DNA from: Actinomycetes bacterium
GTDB lineage: Bacteria; Actinomycetota; Thermoleophilia; RBG-16-64-13
NCBI GenBank assembly: GCA_024637095.1
Contig: JAGXFV010000028.1
Location: 62,001-126,000 of the forward strand
Length of the DNA stretch: 64,000 bases
Direction: 5' to 3'
Notes under the pieces: model-generated
The model's input: the letters and a program-made list of their open reading frames with translations, nothing else
Databases searched by the model: none
Told to the model about the DNA's origin: nothing
Part shown: positions 1 through 7,359 of the stretch, piece by piece
How positions within the stretch are numbered: position 1 is the stretch's first letter
How the letters are laid out: the number at the start of each line of letters is the position of its first letter
Translations under genes and position numbers: made by a program

Positions 1-1
1 C

Positions 2-289
2 GAGATCGAGGAGGTGATGGACGAGCCGCGGGTGCGCGAACTCCGGGCTGCCCCCATCGTCCGGAACGAGGAAGACGCTCAGGATCGCGAGCAGGTGAGA
101 CGCGCGGCGGCCGGTCAGGCCCTCGAAGCGATGCGGGAGGGGTTTGCTCTTGGGTTCGAAGCCGGCCTGGAGGCTGACGCACGGCGCTTTGGCCGGCTGG
201 GCGCTTCGCGTGGGGCTCAGGAGTGGATCGAGCGTTTCCTTGAGAAAGACCCGGAGCAGGCGGGGAGCGTGCGGCTGCTGCGCGGCTAG
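2..289 (+). CDS. C-terminal fragment, crotonase-like (enoyl-CoA hydratase type) protein
   Basis: The frame is open from the window edge (first full codon at base 2) to a TAG at 287-289, so only the last 95 residues are present. The segment GQALEAMREGFALGFEAGLEADARRFG followed by GAQEWIERFLEK resembles the C-terminal helices of enoyl-CoA hydratase/isomerase proteins, which commonly end in a pattern like alEa..fg.....eg..aFlEKR. That would make it a fatty-acid or acyl-CoA pathway enzyme, but the catalytic part lies outside the window. An ATG at 17 is probably an internal Met. The assignment rests on the tail pattern only. Confidence 0.5.
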   Translation, partial: EIEEVMDEPRVRELRAAPIVRNEEDAQDREQVRRAAAGQALEAMREGFALGFEAGLEADARRFGRLGASRGAQEWIERFLEKDPEQAGSVRLLRG

Positions 290-697
290 CTAGGCCTCGT
301 GGTGGTGCGCATGGCCATCGCCTTGATCGTGGCCGTGCTCGTGGTTCAACTCCCTCAACTCCCACTCGAAGCGTCCCTGCTCCTGCATGTGCCTCAGAGT
401 GGCCAGGGTGACGGCCTCTACCTGGTCAGCGCTCAGCCCGTACACCAGAGCGGTTAGATCCACGGTTAGGGAGGTCGCCCCTTGCGCCCGCTCTCCCCGG
501 CAACGGGGCCCCGAGCGCAAGCTGGTCAGACTCCCGTGAAAGCTCTCTCCCGAGGGCGCATCGACGTAGCACTTGAGGTGACCGATCAGAGAAGCCCCCG
601 CGGACTCGGTTCGGCGCCCCAACTCCTCGAGCAGCGCGCAGATGACCTCGTGCGGTTCAGCGAAGGCGCCTTGCGGCGGCGCAAGCCGCAGCCGCAC
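290..697 (-). CDS. Unknown protein with His-rich C-terminus, partner of CobW-like GTPase
   Basis: 135 residues from a GTG at 697. I do not recognise the fold. The C-terminus is a histidine/aspartate tail (NHEHGHDQGDGHAHHHEA), typical of metal-handling proteins such as Ni/Zn/Co chaperones. One cysteine pair region lies mid-protein. It sits 29 bp downstream of the CobW-type GTPase on the same strand, so the two are probably co-transcribed and may cooperate in metal delivery. Coding signal seems to continue upstream of the GTG (in-frame residues LIAPHS), so the true start may overlap the GTPase end. Metal binding is inferred from composition. Confidence 0.6.
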   Translation of the reverse strand: MRLRLAPPQGAFAEPHEVICALLEELGRRTESAGASLIGHLKCYVDAPSGESFHGSLTSLRSGPRCRGERAQGATSLTVDLTALVYGLSADQVEAVTLATLRHMQEQGRFEWELRELNHEHGHDQGDGHAHHHEA

Positions 698-726
698 TGA
701 ATGGGGGGCGATGAGCTCGCGGCCGG

Positions 727-1335
727 TCAGTTCGAGGCTCCGAAGGTCGCCAGCCGCCCCAGAAGCGGCAAAAAGCTATCGGGATTCTCGCTCGTGATCT
801 CACTGACCCGGGTCTGGGGGGCCAGGTCGCGCAGCGTTTTCCGCGCGGCCGCCAACTCGTCCGGGGTCGCCTCGTCCAGCTTGGTAATCACGAGTTCGTC
901 CGCTCCGCCTATCTGCGCCTCAGTGAGCGGGAGCGCTACGGCGAGCAGCATCTCCAGCCGGGTGGGATCGACAAGGCTGACAACTAGTTGATCTTGGAAA
1001 AGCTCGCCTCGACGGTGCGCCAACGCTTTGAGCACGCCCTCCGGAGCGGCGATCCCCGAGGCTTCGATTATCATGAGGTCAGGATGGTAACGCTCGACGA
1101 TTTGCTCGGCCGTCGTGACCAGACTGGATGCGATCTCGCAGCAGATGCAGCCGGCTGTGATCTCGTACACGTCAAGCCCGCCGTCGCCCAGGACCCGGCC
1201 ATCGATGCCCACCTCGCCCACCTCGTTGACGATGAAGCAGGCAGTCAGGCCTTCGTCGGTCAGCCGCTGAGCAAAGGCACGGATCAGAGTTGTCTTGCCC
1301 GAACCCAAGAAGCCGGAAAAAAGCAGAAGATTCAT
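727..1335 (-). CDS. CobW/UreG-type P-loop GTPase (metallochaperone family)
   Basis: 202 residues from ATG 1335. The Walker A loop GFLGSGKTT is at residues 8-16, the family-defining metal-binding motif CICC (in TAGCICCEIAS) near residue 65, and an ITKLD guanine-specificity motif near residue 150. This is the SIMIBI-class G3E family (CobW, HypB, UreG, YeiR/ZNG1), which couples GTP hydrolysis to delivery of Zn, Co or Ni. The protein is short and lacks the usual C-terminal CobW_C domain; the His-tailed protein encoded directly downstream may supply an extra metal site. The longer open frame upstream is rejected because it crosses the tandem repeat at 1353-1390 and the P-loop should be close to the N-terminus. 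Confidence 0.85.
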   Translation of the reverse strand: MNLLLFSGFLGSGKTTLIRAFAQRLTDEGLTACFIVNEVGEVGIDGRVLGDGGLDVYEITAGCICCEIASSLVTTAEQIVERYHPDLMIIEASGIAAPEGVLKALAHRRGELFQDQLVVSLVDPTRLEMLLAVALPLTEAQIGGADELVITKLDEATPDELAAARKTLRDLAPQTRVSEITSENPDSFLPLLGRLATFGASN

Positions 1336-1352
1336 GCGAAGATCATACGCGA

Positions 1353-1390
1353 AGTCGCGCGGGTCTACCTCCAGTCGCGCGGGTCTACCT
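1353..1390. repeat. 20-bp tandem duplication upstream of cobW-like gene
   Basis: The unit agtcgcgcgggtctacctcc occurs at 1353-1372 and again, with the last base changed at most, from 1373. It lies 18 bp upstream of the GTPase ATG, on its promoter or leader side. It could be a duplicated operator or simple slippage. Confidence 0.8.
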
Positions 1391-1624
1391 CTACTCGACC
1401 GGCTCCCAGAGCTCCGAGAATTCGCAGAGGGCGCGTCCCGAGTCGAGCCACGCATCCAGCAGGCCGCATTGCCCGGCCTCGCGGTGGCCGGTGGCCGCGG
1501 TCTTGCATGCACTTTCTGCGCACGGGGCGAACTGCCCGAGTCTCCGTTTTCTGCGCGATCGCGTGTAATCGCGGCACCAGGGGGGAAGCCCGGCTTGTAC
1601 CCGGTCTATAAAACCGCCCCACAT
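1391..1624 (-). CDS. Possible small Cys-rich protein upstream of the CobW-like gene
   Basis: A 77-codon frame. Its last ~45 codons have strong third-position G/C and encode a cysteine-rich stretch (FAPCAESACKTAATGHREAG, then QCGLLDAWLD). It ends 55 bp before the GTPase start on the same strand. The first 30 codons look less like coding sequence, no Shine-Dalgarno sequence is visible before the ATG at 1624, and the divergent glcD gene starts only 15 bp away. It may be a small metal-related protein, a truncated gene or chance. Confidence 0.28.
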   Translation of the reverse strand: MWGGFIDRVQAGLPPWCRDYTRSRRKRRLGQFAPCAESACKTAATGHREAGQCGLLDAWLDSGRALCEFSELWEPVE

Positions 1625-1638
1625 AGGTGGAGAGTCAG

Positions 1639-3066
1639 ATGAAGCCGAGCCGTTTCGTGCAGGAACTGATCGAGATCGTCGGCGAACGAAACGTCCTGTG
1701 GGACGACTACGATCTGCGGCTCTACGAGTATGACGGGTCGGTCGACCGCGCTCTGCCCCAGGCGGTGGTGCTGCCCGAGACCGCCGAGCAGGTGGCGGAG
1801 ATCGTCCGGCTCTGCGCCCGCGCTTCCGTGCCCTACACCGCCCGGGGCGGCGGCACAGGGTTGTCCGGTGGCTCGATTCCGGTCGCCGGCGGGGTGCTAA
1901 TCACGCTCGTAAAGATGAACCGGGTGCTCGAAGTCGACCTCGACAGCCTGCGCGCGGTGGTCGAACCGGGCTTGGTCAACCTGCAGCTGAGCGAAGCCGT
2001 CTCCGGGCACGGCCTCTACTACGTTCCCGACCCCTCCAGTCAGAAGGCGTGCACGATCGGCGGGAACGTGGGCGAGAACTCCGGCGGGCCTCACACCCTG
2101 CTCTATGGGGTGACCACCAATCACGTGCTGGGAGTCGAGGCGGTGATGCCCGATGGTGAACTGGTCGAATTCGGCGCCAAAGCCCTCGACCTTCCCGGCT
2201 ACGACCTGACCGGCGCCTTCGTGGGCTCCGAGGGGACCCTGGGCATCGCCACCAAGGTCACCGTGCGGCTGGTCCCCCTACCCGAAGACATCCGCACGCT
2301 GTTGGCCGTGTTCGACAGCGTCGAAGACGCCAGCGCGACTGTCTCCGAAGTGATTGGCAAAGGCATCATTCCCGCCGCAATCGAGATGATGGATCAACTG
2401 GCCCTACAGGCGGTGGAGGCCTCGGTGCACGCGGGTTACCCCGAGGATGCCGCGGCGGTACTGCTGATCGAGGTGGACGGCCTGAGCGACGGGCTGGACG
2501 AACAGGCCGAAGCCATCCGAGAGATCGCCGACGCCCACCACGCCCGCAGCGTGCGCATCGCCCAGGACGCCAAGGAGCGGGAACTGCTCTGGTCCGGGCG
2601 CAAGGGAGCCTTCGGCGCGATCGGCCGCATCAGCCCGGAATACTACGTGGTGGACGGCGTGGTTCCCCGCACCAAGCTGCCCGAGGTACTCAAGGCGATC
2701 GCGGCGGTAGGACGCCAGTACGACCTGCCCATTGCCAACGTCTTCCACGCCGGCGACGGCAACCTGCATCCGCTGGTGCTCTTCGACGCGGCCATTCCCG
2801 GCGAACTCGAGCGCACCAAAGTAGCCGGCGCCGAGATCATGCGCATCTGCATCCGGGCCGGCGGCGTGCTCTCGGGCGAACACGGCATCGGCGTGGAGAA
2901 GCGGGAACTGATGGGCGAGCTCTTCACCGACTACGATATGGAAGTCATGCTGCGGCTAAAGGCGGCCCTGGATCCGGAGGGGCTGGCCAACCCCGGCAAG
3001 ATCTTTCCCACTCCGGGCCGCTGCGTGGAGGTCCCTCGCAAACCACTGGCCGGCATCGGCTGGTAG
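1639..3066 (+). CDS. glcD: Glycolate/D-lactate oxidase FAD subunit GlcD-like
   Basis: 475 residues. ATG 1639 is chosen because GGTGGAGA lies at 1626-1633. It is a VAO/PCMH-type FAD-dependent 2-hydroxyacid dehydrogenase. Seen: the FAD-binding stretch PYTARGGGTGLSGG near residue 75, NVGENSGGPHTLLYG near 140, AFVGSEGTLGIAT near 195, and the C-terminal FAD-oxidase signature NVFHAGDGNLHP with SGEHGIGVEKR near 370-420. The length matches E. coli GlcD (499 aa). It heads an operon with glcE and glcF; together they should oxidise glycolate or D-lactate at the membrane and pass electrons to the quinone pool through GlcF. Substrate cannot be fixed from sequence. Confidence 0.92.
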   Translation: MKPSRFVQELIEIVGERNVLWDDYDLRLYEYDGSVDRALPQAVVLPETAEQVAEIVRLCARASVPYTARGGGTGLSGGSIPVAGGVLITLVKMNRVLEVDLDSLRAVVEPGLVNLQLSEAVSGHGLYYVPDPSSQKACTIGGNVGENSGGPHTLLYGVTTNHVLGVEAVMPDGELVEFGAKALDLPGYDLTGAFVGSEGTLGIATKVTVRLVPLPEDIRTLLAVFDSVEDASATVSEVIGKGIIPAAIEMMDQLALQAVEASVHAGYPEDAAAVLLIEVDGLSDGLDEQAEAIREIADAHHARSVRIAQDAKERELLWSGRKGAFGAIGRISPEYYVVDGVVPRTKLPEVLKAIAAVGRQYDLPIANVFHAGDGNLHPLVLFDAAIPGELERTKVAGAEIMRICIRAGGVLSGEHGIGVEKRELMGELFTDYDMEVMLRLKAALDPEGLANPGKIFPTPGRCVEVPRKPLAGIGW

Positions 3067-3155
3067 GGACTCGTGGCACTTTCGTCGAGATCAGCGGGTG
3101 ATGGGCAGCAACTGGCGGGCAGAAACCGGCGGGTGAACTAGGTGGTAAGCCGAGA

Positions 3156-4484
3156 ATGATAGAACAGCTCGACCTCGCGGCGCTCGAAGCCGAACTCAAG
3201 ACTGTGGCCGATGTCCGCAAACCAGACGCAACCGACTCTGATTCCTGGAGCGTCGGGGGAATCACTCCCAGCCTGGTCTGCACTCCGGGTGACTCCGAGA
3301 GCCTGGGTGAAGCTCTGGCGATTTGCGACCGGGCTGGGGCCGCGGTCGTTCCTTGGGGCGGGGGCACGCAGCAAGGCCTGGGCTCGCCTCTCGAGCGCGC
3401 CGACGTGGCGCTGGTCACCACGCAACTCGACCGCCTGATCGAGCACGAACCCGGAGACATGACGGTCACCGCCCAGGCGGGTATGACTCTTTCCGCATTG
3501 CAGGCCACCCTGGGCGAGCACGGACAGTGGCTCCCGCTCGACCCGCCACTGCTTCCGGGAGCCACCCTGGGCGGCGCGCTGGCCACCGACGTGAGCGGCC
3601 CCCGGCGCCTCAAGGAAGGCGGCCTCCGCGACCTGGTGATCGGTACGCGCGCCGCCAACGTAGACGGCAGGATCAGCCGGGCCGGCGGCAAGGTGGTCAA
3701 GAACGTCACCGGCTACGACATCAACAAGCTGCACGTGGGGGCGCTGGGCACGCTGGGAGTACTGGTGGAGGTCTCTTTCAAGGTGGCACCCCTCCCCCCC
3801 TCCGACCGCACCTGGTACTGCACCTTCGACGACCCGCGGAACGCCGGGCTCGCGCTCTCCAAGCTGCTCTGGCTACCCGTCTCCTTTGCCGCTCTCGATC
3901 TGGTCAACGCCTCCGCAGCGGAGGGTCTCGGGCTCTCCCTCGAAGGGGCATCCTGGGCGCTCCTTGCACGGGCGACCGGCTTTGGTCCGGCGGTCGAGCG
4001 GCAACTCAGCGAGTTCCGCGACGCCACCCGCGGCCGGCAGGGCTCCCACACCACGGCCGTGAACGAGCAACAGGCCAAGGAGACCTGGACGAGCTACCTG
4101 GAGGAGTCGGCCAAGAGACGCTGGTCCCCGGGCCGGCTGACCTGCCGCTTCGCCCTGCCCTCCGCGGAGTTGGGCCCTGTCGCAGCCGCCATCGCCGAGG
4201 TCGGCGGCGCAGCCGGAAAGCCCCGGATCTGGGGACACGGCACCGGGGCCCTTTTCTGGAGCGCGGAGGTACCATCCGAGGGGCGGTCCCAAATTGTAGA
4301 CCGGCTGCGAGGAGCCGCCCACGGCAGCGGCGGCCGTCTGGTGGTGGAGAACCGCGGCGGCGACCGGGGCGAGCTCGACGTCTGGGGACCGGGGGAGCCC
4401 TCTTACCGGTACATGCGGGCGATCAAGCGCCAATACGACCCACGAGGCACCCTCAACCCGGGTCGCTTCGTGGATGGGATTTAG
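3156..4484 (+). CDS. glcE: Glycolate oxidase FAD-binding subunit GlcE-like
   Basis: 442 residues from ATG 3156, with AGGTGG at 3140-3145. It has a second PCMH-type FAD-binding domain: VVPWGGGTQQGLG near residue 65, LPLDPPLLPGATLGGALATD near 130, then VVKNVTGYDINKLHVGALGTLGVLVE near 185, typical of GlcE. The C-terminal cap ends YDPRGTLNPGRFV, as in FAD-oxidase C-termini. GlcE is normally ~350 aa, so this one is longer. It starts 89 bp after glcD and is followed by glcF, whose start lies 4 bp past its stop (or overlaps it if ATG 4474 is used), indicating coupling. Confidence 0.9.
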   Translation: MIEQLDLAALEAELKTVADVRKPDATDSDSWSVGGITPSLVCTPGDSESLGEALAICDRAGAAVVPWGGGTQQGLGSPLERADVALVTTQLDRLIEHEPGDMTVTAQAGMTLSALQATLGEHGQWLPLDPPLLPGATLGGALATDVSGPRRLKEGGLRDLVIGTRAANVDGRISRAGGKVVKNVTGYDINKLHVGALGTLGVLVEVSFKVAPLPPSDRTWYCTFDDPRNAGLALSKLLWLPVSFAALDLVNASAAEGLGLSLEGASWALLARATGFGPAVERQLSEFRDATRGRQGSHTTAVNEQQAKETWTSYLEESAKRRWSPGRLTCRFALPSAELGPVAAAIAEVGGAAGKPRIWGHGTGALFWSAEVPSEGRSQIVDRLRGAAHGSGGRLVVENRGGDRGELDVWGPGEPSYRYMRAIKRQYDPRGTLNPGRFVDGI

Positions 4485-4488
4485 GGCC

Positions 4489-6009
4489 ATGAAGCTTAAA
4501 CGAGTAGGGGTGTGGGTGGCTGTGGTGATCGGAGCCACGGCCCTGGTGGCGGATTACGTGTACGACGGGCTGCTCCGCCGGAGCCTGCGCCGCCTCCTGT
4601 CGGTGGTCAGGCCCGAAACTGGAGACGGCGATCAGGCCGGGGACGGCCTGCCGGGTTCCGGCGAACCAGCGGTTTCGAACATCTCTGAGGTGCCGAAGAG
4701 CGGCGAAACCCCGATCGAGTTCCCCAACGCGGAGCTGATCCGGGCCTGCGTGCACTGCGGGCTCTGCCTGCCCTTCTGCCCCACCTACAACGTGCTCGGC
4801 GTGGAGATGGACTCTCCCCGCGGGCGCATCTACCAAATGAAACTGGTAGCCGAGGGAAAGCTCTCTCCCGATAATCCTCACTTCCACAAGCACATCTACC
4901 AGTGTCTGGACTGCCGCGCCTGCGAAACCGCCTGTCCCTCGGGGGTACAGTACGGACGCCTGGTGGAAGCCGCCCGCTCCATCATCCCCCCGCGGAGCAA
5001 CGTGGAGGAGGCCGCGCGGCGCGCCATCCTGGCCGGCGCACTCAACTCCGATCCCATCCTCGCCATGATCGGCCTGGGCTCTCGCCTCTACCAGCGAAGC
5101 GGCCTGCAGTCGCTGGTGCGCTCGACCGGCCTCCTGCGGCCCATACCCCGGCTGAATCGCATGGAGAGCATGCTGCCCGAGCTCGAGGGTTCCCTCGTCG
5201 TGGCACCGCTGCCCCCCATCGTTCGGGCCGAGGGCCGGCGGCGCGCGCGCGTGGCCTTCCTCTCGGGCTGCATCGCCGCGCAGTTCTTCCCCCAGACAAA
5301 CCGCTCCACCATCGCGGTGCTGGCCGCCAACGGCTGCGACGTGCTCACTCCGCCCGACCAAGGCTGCTGCGGCGCTCTGCAGAACCACAGCGGCGACCGC
5401 GAGACCGCCAAGAACTTCGCGCGCCACAACATCGACGTCTTCGAACGCACCGGCGCCGACTACTACGTCTCCAATTCGGCCGGTTGCGGCTCCATGCTCA
5501 AGGAGTACGGCGAACTGCTGGCAGACGATCCCCTCTACGCCGCACCGGCCGCGGCCTTTGCCGATAAGGCGCGGGACATCACCGAACTCTTGGTGGAACT
5601 CGGTCTACGGCCGCCGACACACCAGGTAGCGGTGCGCGCCACCTATCAGGACGCCTGCCACCTGCGCCACGGCCAGAAGATCAAGGACCAGCCCCGCGAA
5701 CTGCTGGCCGCCATCCCCGGCCTGGAAATCGTGGAGATGACCCGGTCCGAGTGGTGCTGCGGCAGCGCTGGTATCTACAACGTGACCCAGCCGGTGCTAT
5801 CGGAAAGCATCCTGGAAATGAAAATGGAGAACGTGATCGCCACCGGGGCCGACACAATCCTGGCGGCGAATCCGGGGTGCCTAATCCAATTGCAGCACGG
5901 CCTCCGCGAACGGGGCGTGCACATGCGGGCGGCCCACCCGGTGGACCTGCTGGCCGAGGCCTACGGAGCCGACGAGCGCCTCGATTCCAACGGGGGCGAA
6001 AGGAAGTGA
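4489..6009 (+). CDS. glcF: Glycolate oxidase iron-sulfur subunit GlcF-like, membrane-anchored
   Basis: 506 residues from ATG 4489; an in-frame ATG at 4474 would overlap glcE. The N-terminus MKLKRVGVWVAVVIGATALVADYVYDG forms one transmembrane helix, which ordinary GlcF lacks. Two 4Fe-4S motifs follow: CVHCGLCLPFCP near residue 85 and CLDCRACETACPSG near 140. Two CCG domains then appear (CDVLTPPDQGCCGALQNHSG and SEWCCGSAGIYN), as in heterodisulfide-reductase/GlcF proteins. It should carry electrons from GlcD/GlcE to membrane quinones. The added anchor suggests it fixes the complex to the membrane itself. Confidence 0.9.
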   Translation: MKLKRVGVWVAVVIGATALVADYVYDGLLRRSLRRLLSVVRPETGDGDQAGDGLPGSGEPAVSNISEVPKSGETPIEFPNAELIRACVHCGLCLPFCPTYNVLGVEMDSPRGRIYQMKLVAEGKLSPDNPHFHKHIYQCLDCRACETACPSGVQYGRLVEAARSIIPPRSNVEEAARRAILAGALNSDPILAMIGLGSRLYQRSGLQSLVRSTGLLRPIPRLNRMESMLPELEGSLVVAPLPPIVRAEGRRRARVAFLSGCIAAQFFPQTNRSTIAVLAANGCDVLTPPDQGCCGALQNHSGDRETAKNFARHNIDVFERTGADYYVSNSAGCGSMLKEYGELLADDPLYAAPAAAFADKARDITELLVELGLRPPTHQVAVRATYQDACHLRHGQKIKDQPRELLAAIPGLEIVEMTRSEWCCGSAGIYNVTQPVLSESILEMKMENVIATGADTILAANPGCLIQLQHGLRERGVHMRAAHPVDLLAEAYGADERLDSNGGERK

Positions 6010-6029
6010 CCAGAGTCACCGCCAGAACC

Positions 6030-6051
6030 GGCGCGCCCTCGGGGGCGCGCC
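6030..6051. terminator. Hairpin between convergent glcF and ATP-grasp genes
   Basis: GGCGCGCCC (6030-6038), a TCGG tetraloop, then GGGCGCGCC (6043-6051): a perfect 9-bp GC stem between two converging genes. No U-tract follows on either strand, so it is a possible bidirectional or Rho-assisted terminator. Confidence 0.5.
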
Positions 6052-6066
6052 GCGAAGCCATCCGCC

Positions 6067-7350
6067 CTACTCCACCTCGCTGAGGTCAAAATCCAGCCCG
6101 GCCAGCACCTGGTCGTGCTTCTCCAGCAGTTCCATTTCGGTTTGCGCGCCCACCAGGACGTTCGCCAACTCGAAGCTGTACATGTCCTGCCCCTGCAGGT
6201 CCCGCAGATCCTGGCCGGAATCGACCCGCAGCTTGACCCGCGTCCCGGGCACCGCCAGCGCCAAGCGCTCGATCTCCTGCTTGCCCGGAACGCCCCGCAC
6301 GTAGGCAGGCTCGAAGGTGCGTAGCATGAAGTTGGCCGCCAGAGCGTATTCCCCCGTCCATTCCAGCGTCTTCGGCCGCCGGCCTAGGGCTAGGTCGAGC
6401 ATCACCTGCAGATGCGACTCCCCATGGACCTGCTCGAACATCCAAGTATGAGCCTGCGAAACGCGAGGGTTGAACTCGAGCAACCAGACCTTGTTGGCTG
6501 TCTGATCCCAAAAGAACTCGACGTTGAAGGCGCAGTTGTCCAGTCCGATTTGCGTGACCGCCCTACCGGCCACGTCGGCCATGCGGAACTGGATTTCCTG
6601 AGGCAGCCGCGAAGGGTACTGGTAGCGGGCAAACGAGGAGCGGCCCGCCTCGCGAATGCTGTCCACCACCCCGTAGATGACCGGCTCCCCTTCGTAGACG
6701 TAGCCCTCCAGGGTGCACTGGCTGCCCCCGATGACGCTCTCCGCGAGACAATCCTCCTTCATCGCCAGGAACTGCCCGCCGATGTGGAAGGTGTCCAGCA
6801 GATAGCGGAAGGGCTCGTTCATGAAAGCGACGCCCTCCCGCAGGCGCTCCACGGCCGCTTGAAATTCGACGTAATCGTGGATCTCGAAAGCCAGGTAACT
6901 GCGGAAGGACTTGAAGGGCTTGATCCAATACGGCGGAATCAGTGGGATGCTCTCCCAGGCGGTTTCGTCGAAGGGGTCGAAGGGGTGAAAGGCCGGGATG
7001 TTGTTGGGAATCACCCTATGCTGCTCCAATCGACTCCAGTATTTGTGCTCGCACTTGATGACGCTTTCCAGGCTGGGACCGGGAAGACCGAAGCGCTCGG
7101 CGAGTATGGGCACGAGGTCGGTGCCGGGGAAGTCGTAGAAGGAGCAAACCCCGCTGGGCTCCTCGGGGTGCTGCTCTATGGTCCGCACCGCCTTGTCGAT
7201 CAGGAACTCCATATCATAGCGCTCGACATCGCGGATGTCGCTGATATCGAGCGCAGGATGAAACTCGCACTTCTGCCCGCTGGGCAAACGCTCAAGCATC
7301 TCCAGGTTGAACTGGTCGAGTCCGACGACAAAGACGTGCTTCTTACCCAT
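6067..7350 (-). CDS. ATP-grasp domain ligase of unknown substrate
   Basis: 427 residues from ATG 7350, preceded by AAGGGAG. It has ATP-grasp architecture: an N-terminal Rossmann-like part, lysines for ATP contact (PPYWIKPFKSFRSYLAFEI near 140-160), and a metal/ATP loop AFNVEFFWDQTANKVWLLEFNPRVSQAH near 280, where the E and N of EFNPR are the usual Mg2+ ligands. This arrangement resembles carboxylate-amine ligases such as carbamoyl-phosphate-synthase-like and amino-acid or peptide ligases. The gene ends an operon-like pair with the CocE-type hydrolase 9 bp upstream, suggesting linked synthesis and cleavage of an acyl or peptide bond. The substrate is unknown. Confidence 0.82.
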   Translation of the reverse strand: MGKKHVFVVGLDQFNLEMLERLPSGQKCEFHPALDISDIRDVERYDMEFLIDKAVRTIEQHPEEPSGVCSFYDFPGTDLVPILAERFGLPGPSLESVIKCEHKYWSRLEQHRVIPNNIPAFHPFDPFDETAWESIPLIPPYWIKPFKSFRSYLAFEIHDYVEFQAAVERLREGVAFMNEPFRYLLDTFHIGGQFLAMKEDCLAESVIGGSQCTLEGYVYEGEPVIYGVVDSIREAGRSSFARYQYPSRLPQEIQFRMADVAGRAVTQIGLDNCAFNVEFFWDQTANKVWLLEFNPRVSQAHTWMFEQVHGESHLQVMLDLALGRRPKTLEWTGEYALAANFMLRTFEPAYVRGVPGKQEIERLALAVPGTRVKLRVDSGQDLRDLQGQDMYSFELANVLVGAQTEMELLEKHDQVLAGLDFDLSEVE

Positions 7351-7359
7351 GGGTCTCCC

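Noticed and set aside
3323-4492. Long +strand frame overlapping glcE (389 codons)
   Set aside because: It is an Arg/Pro/Gly-rich shadow of the GC-rich glcE gene in another frame with no domain.
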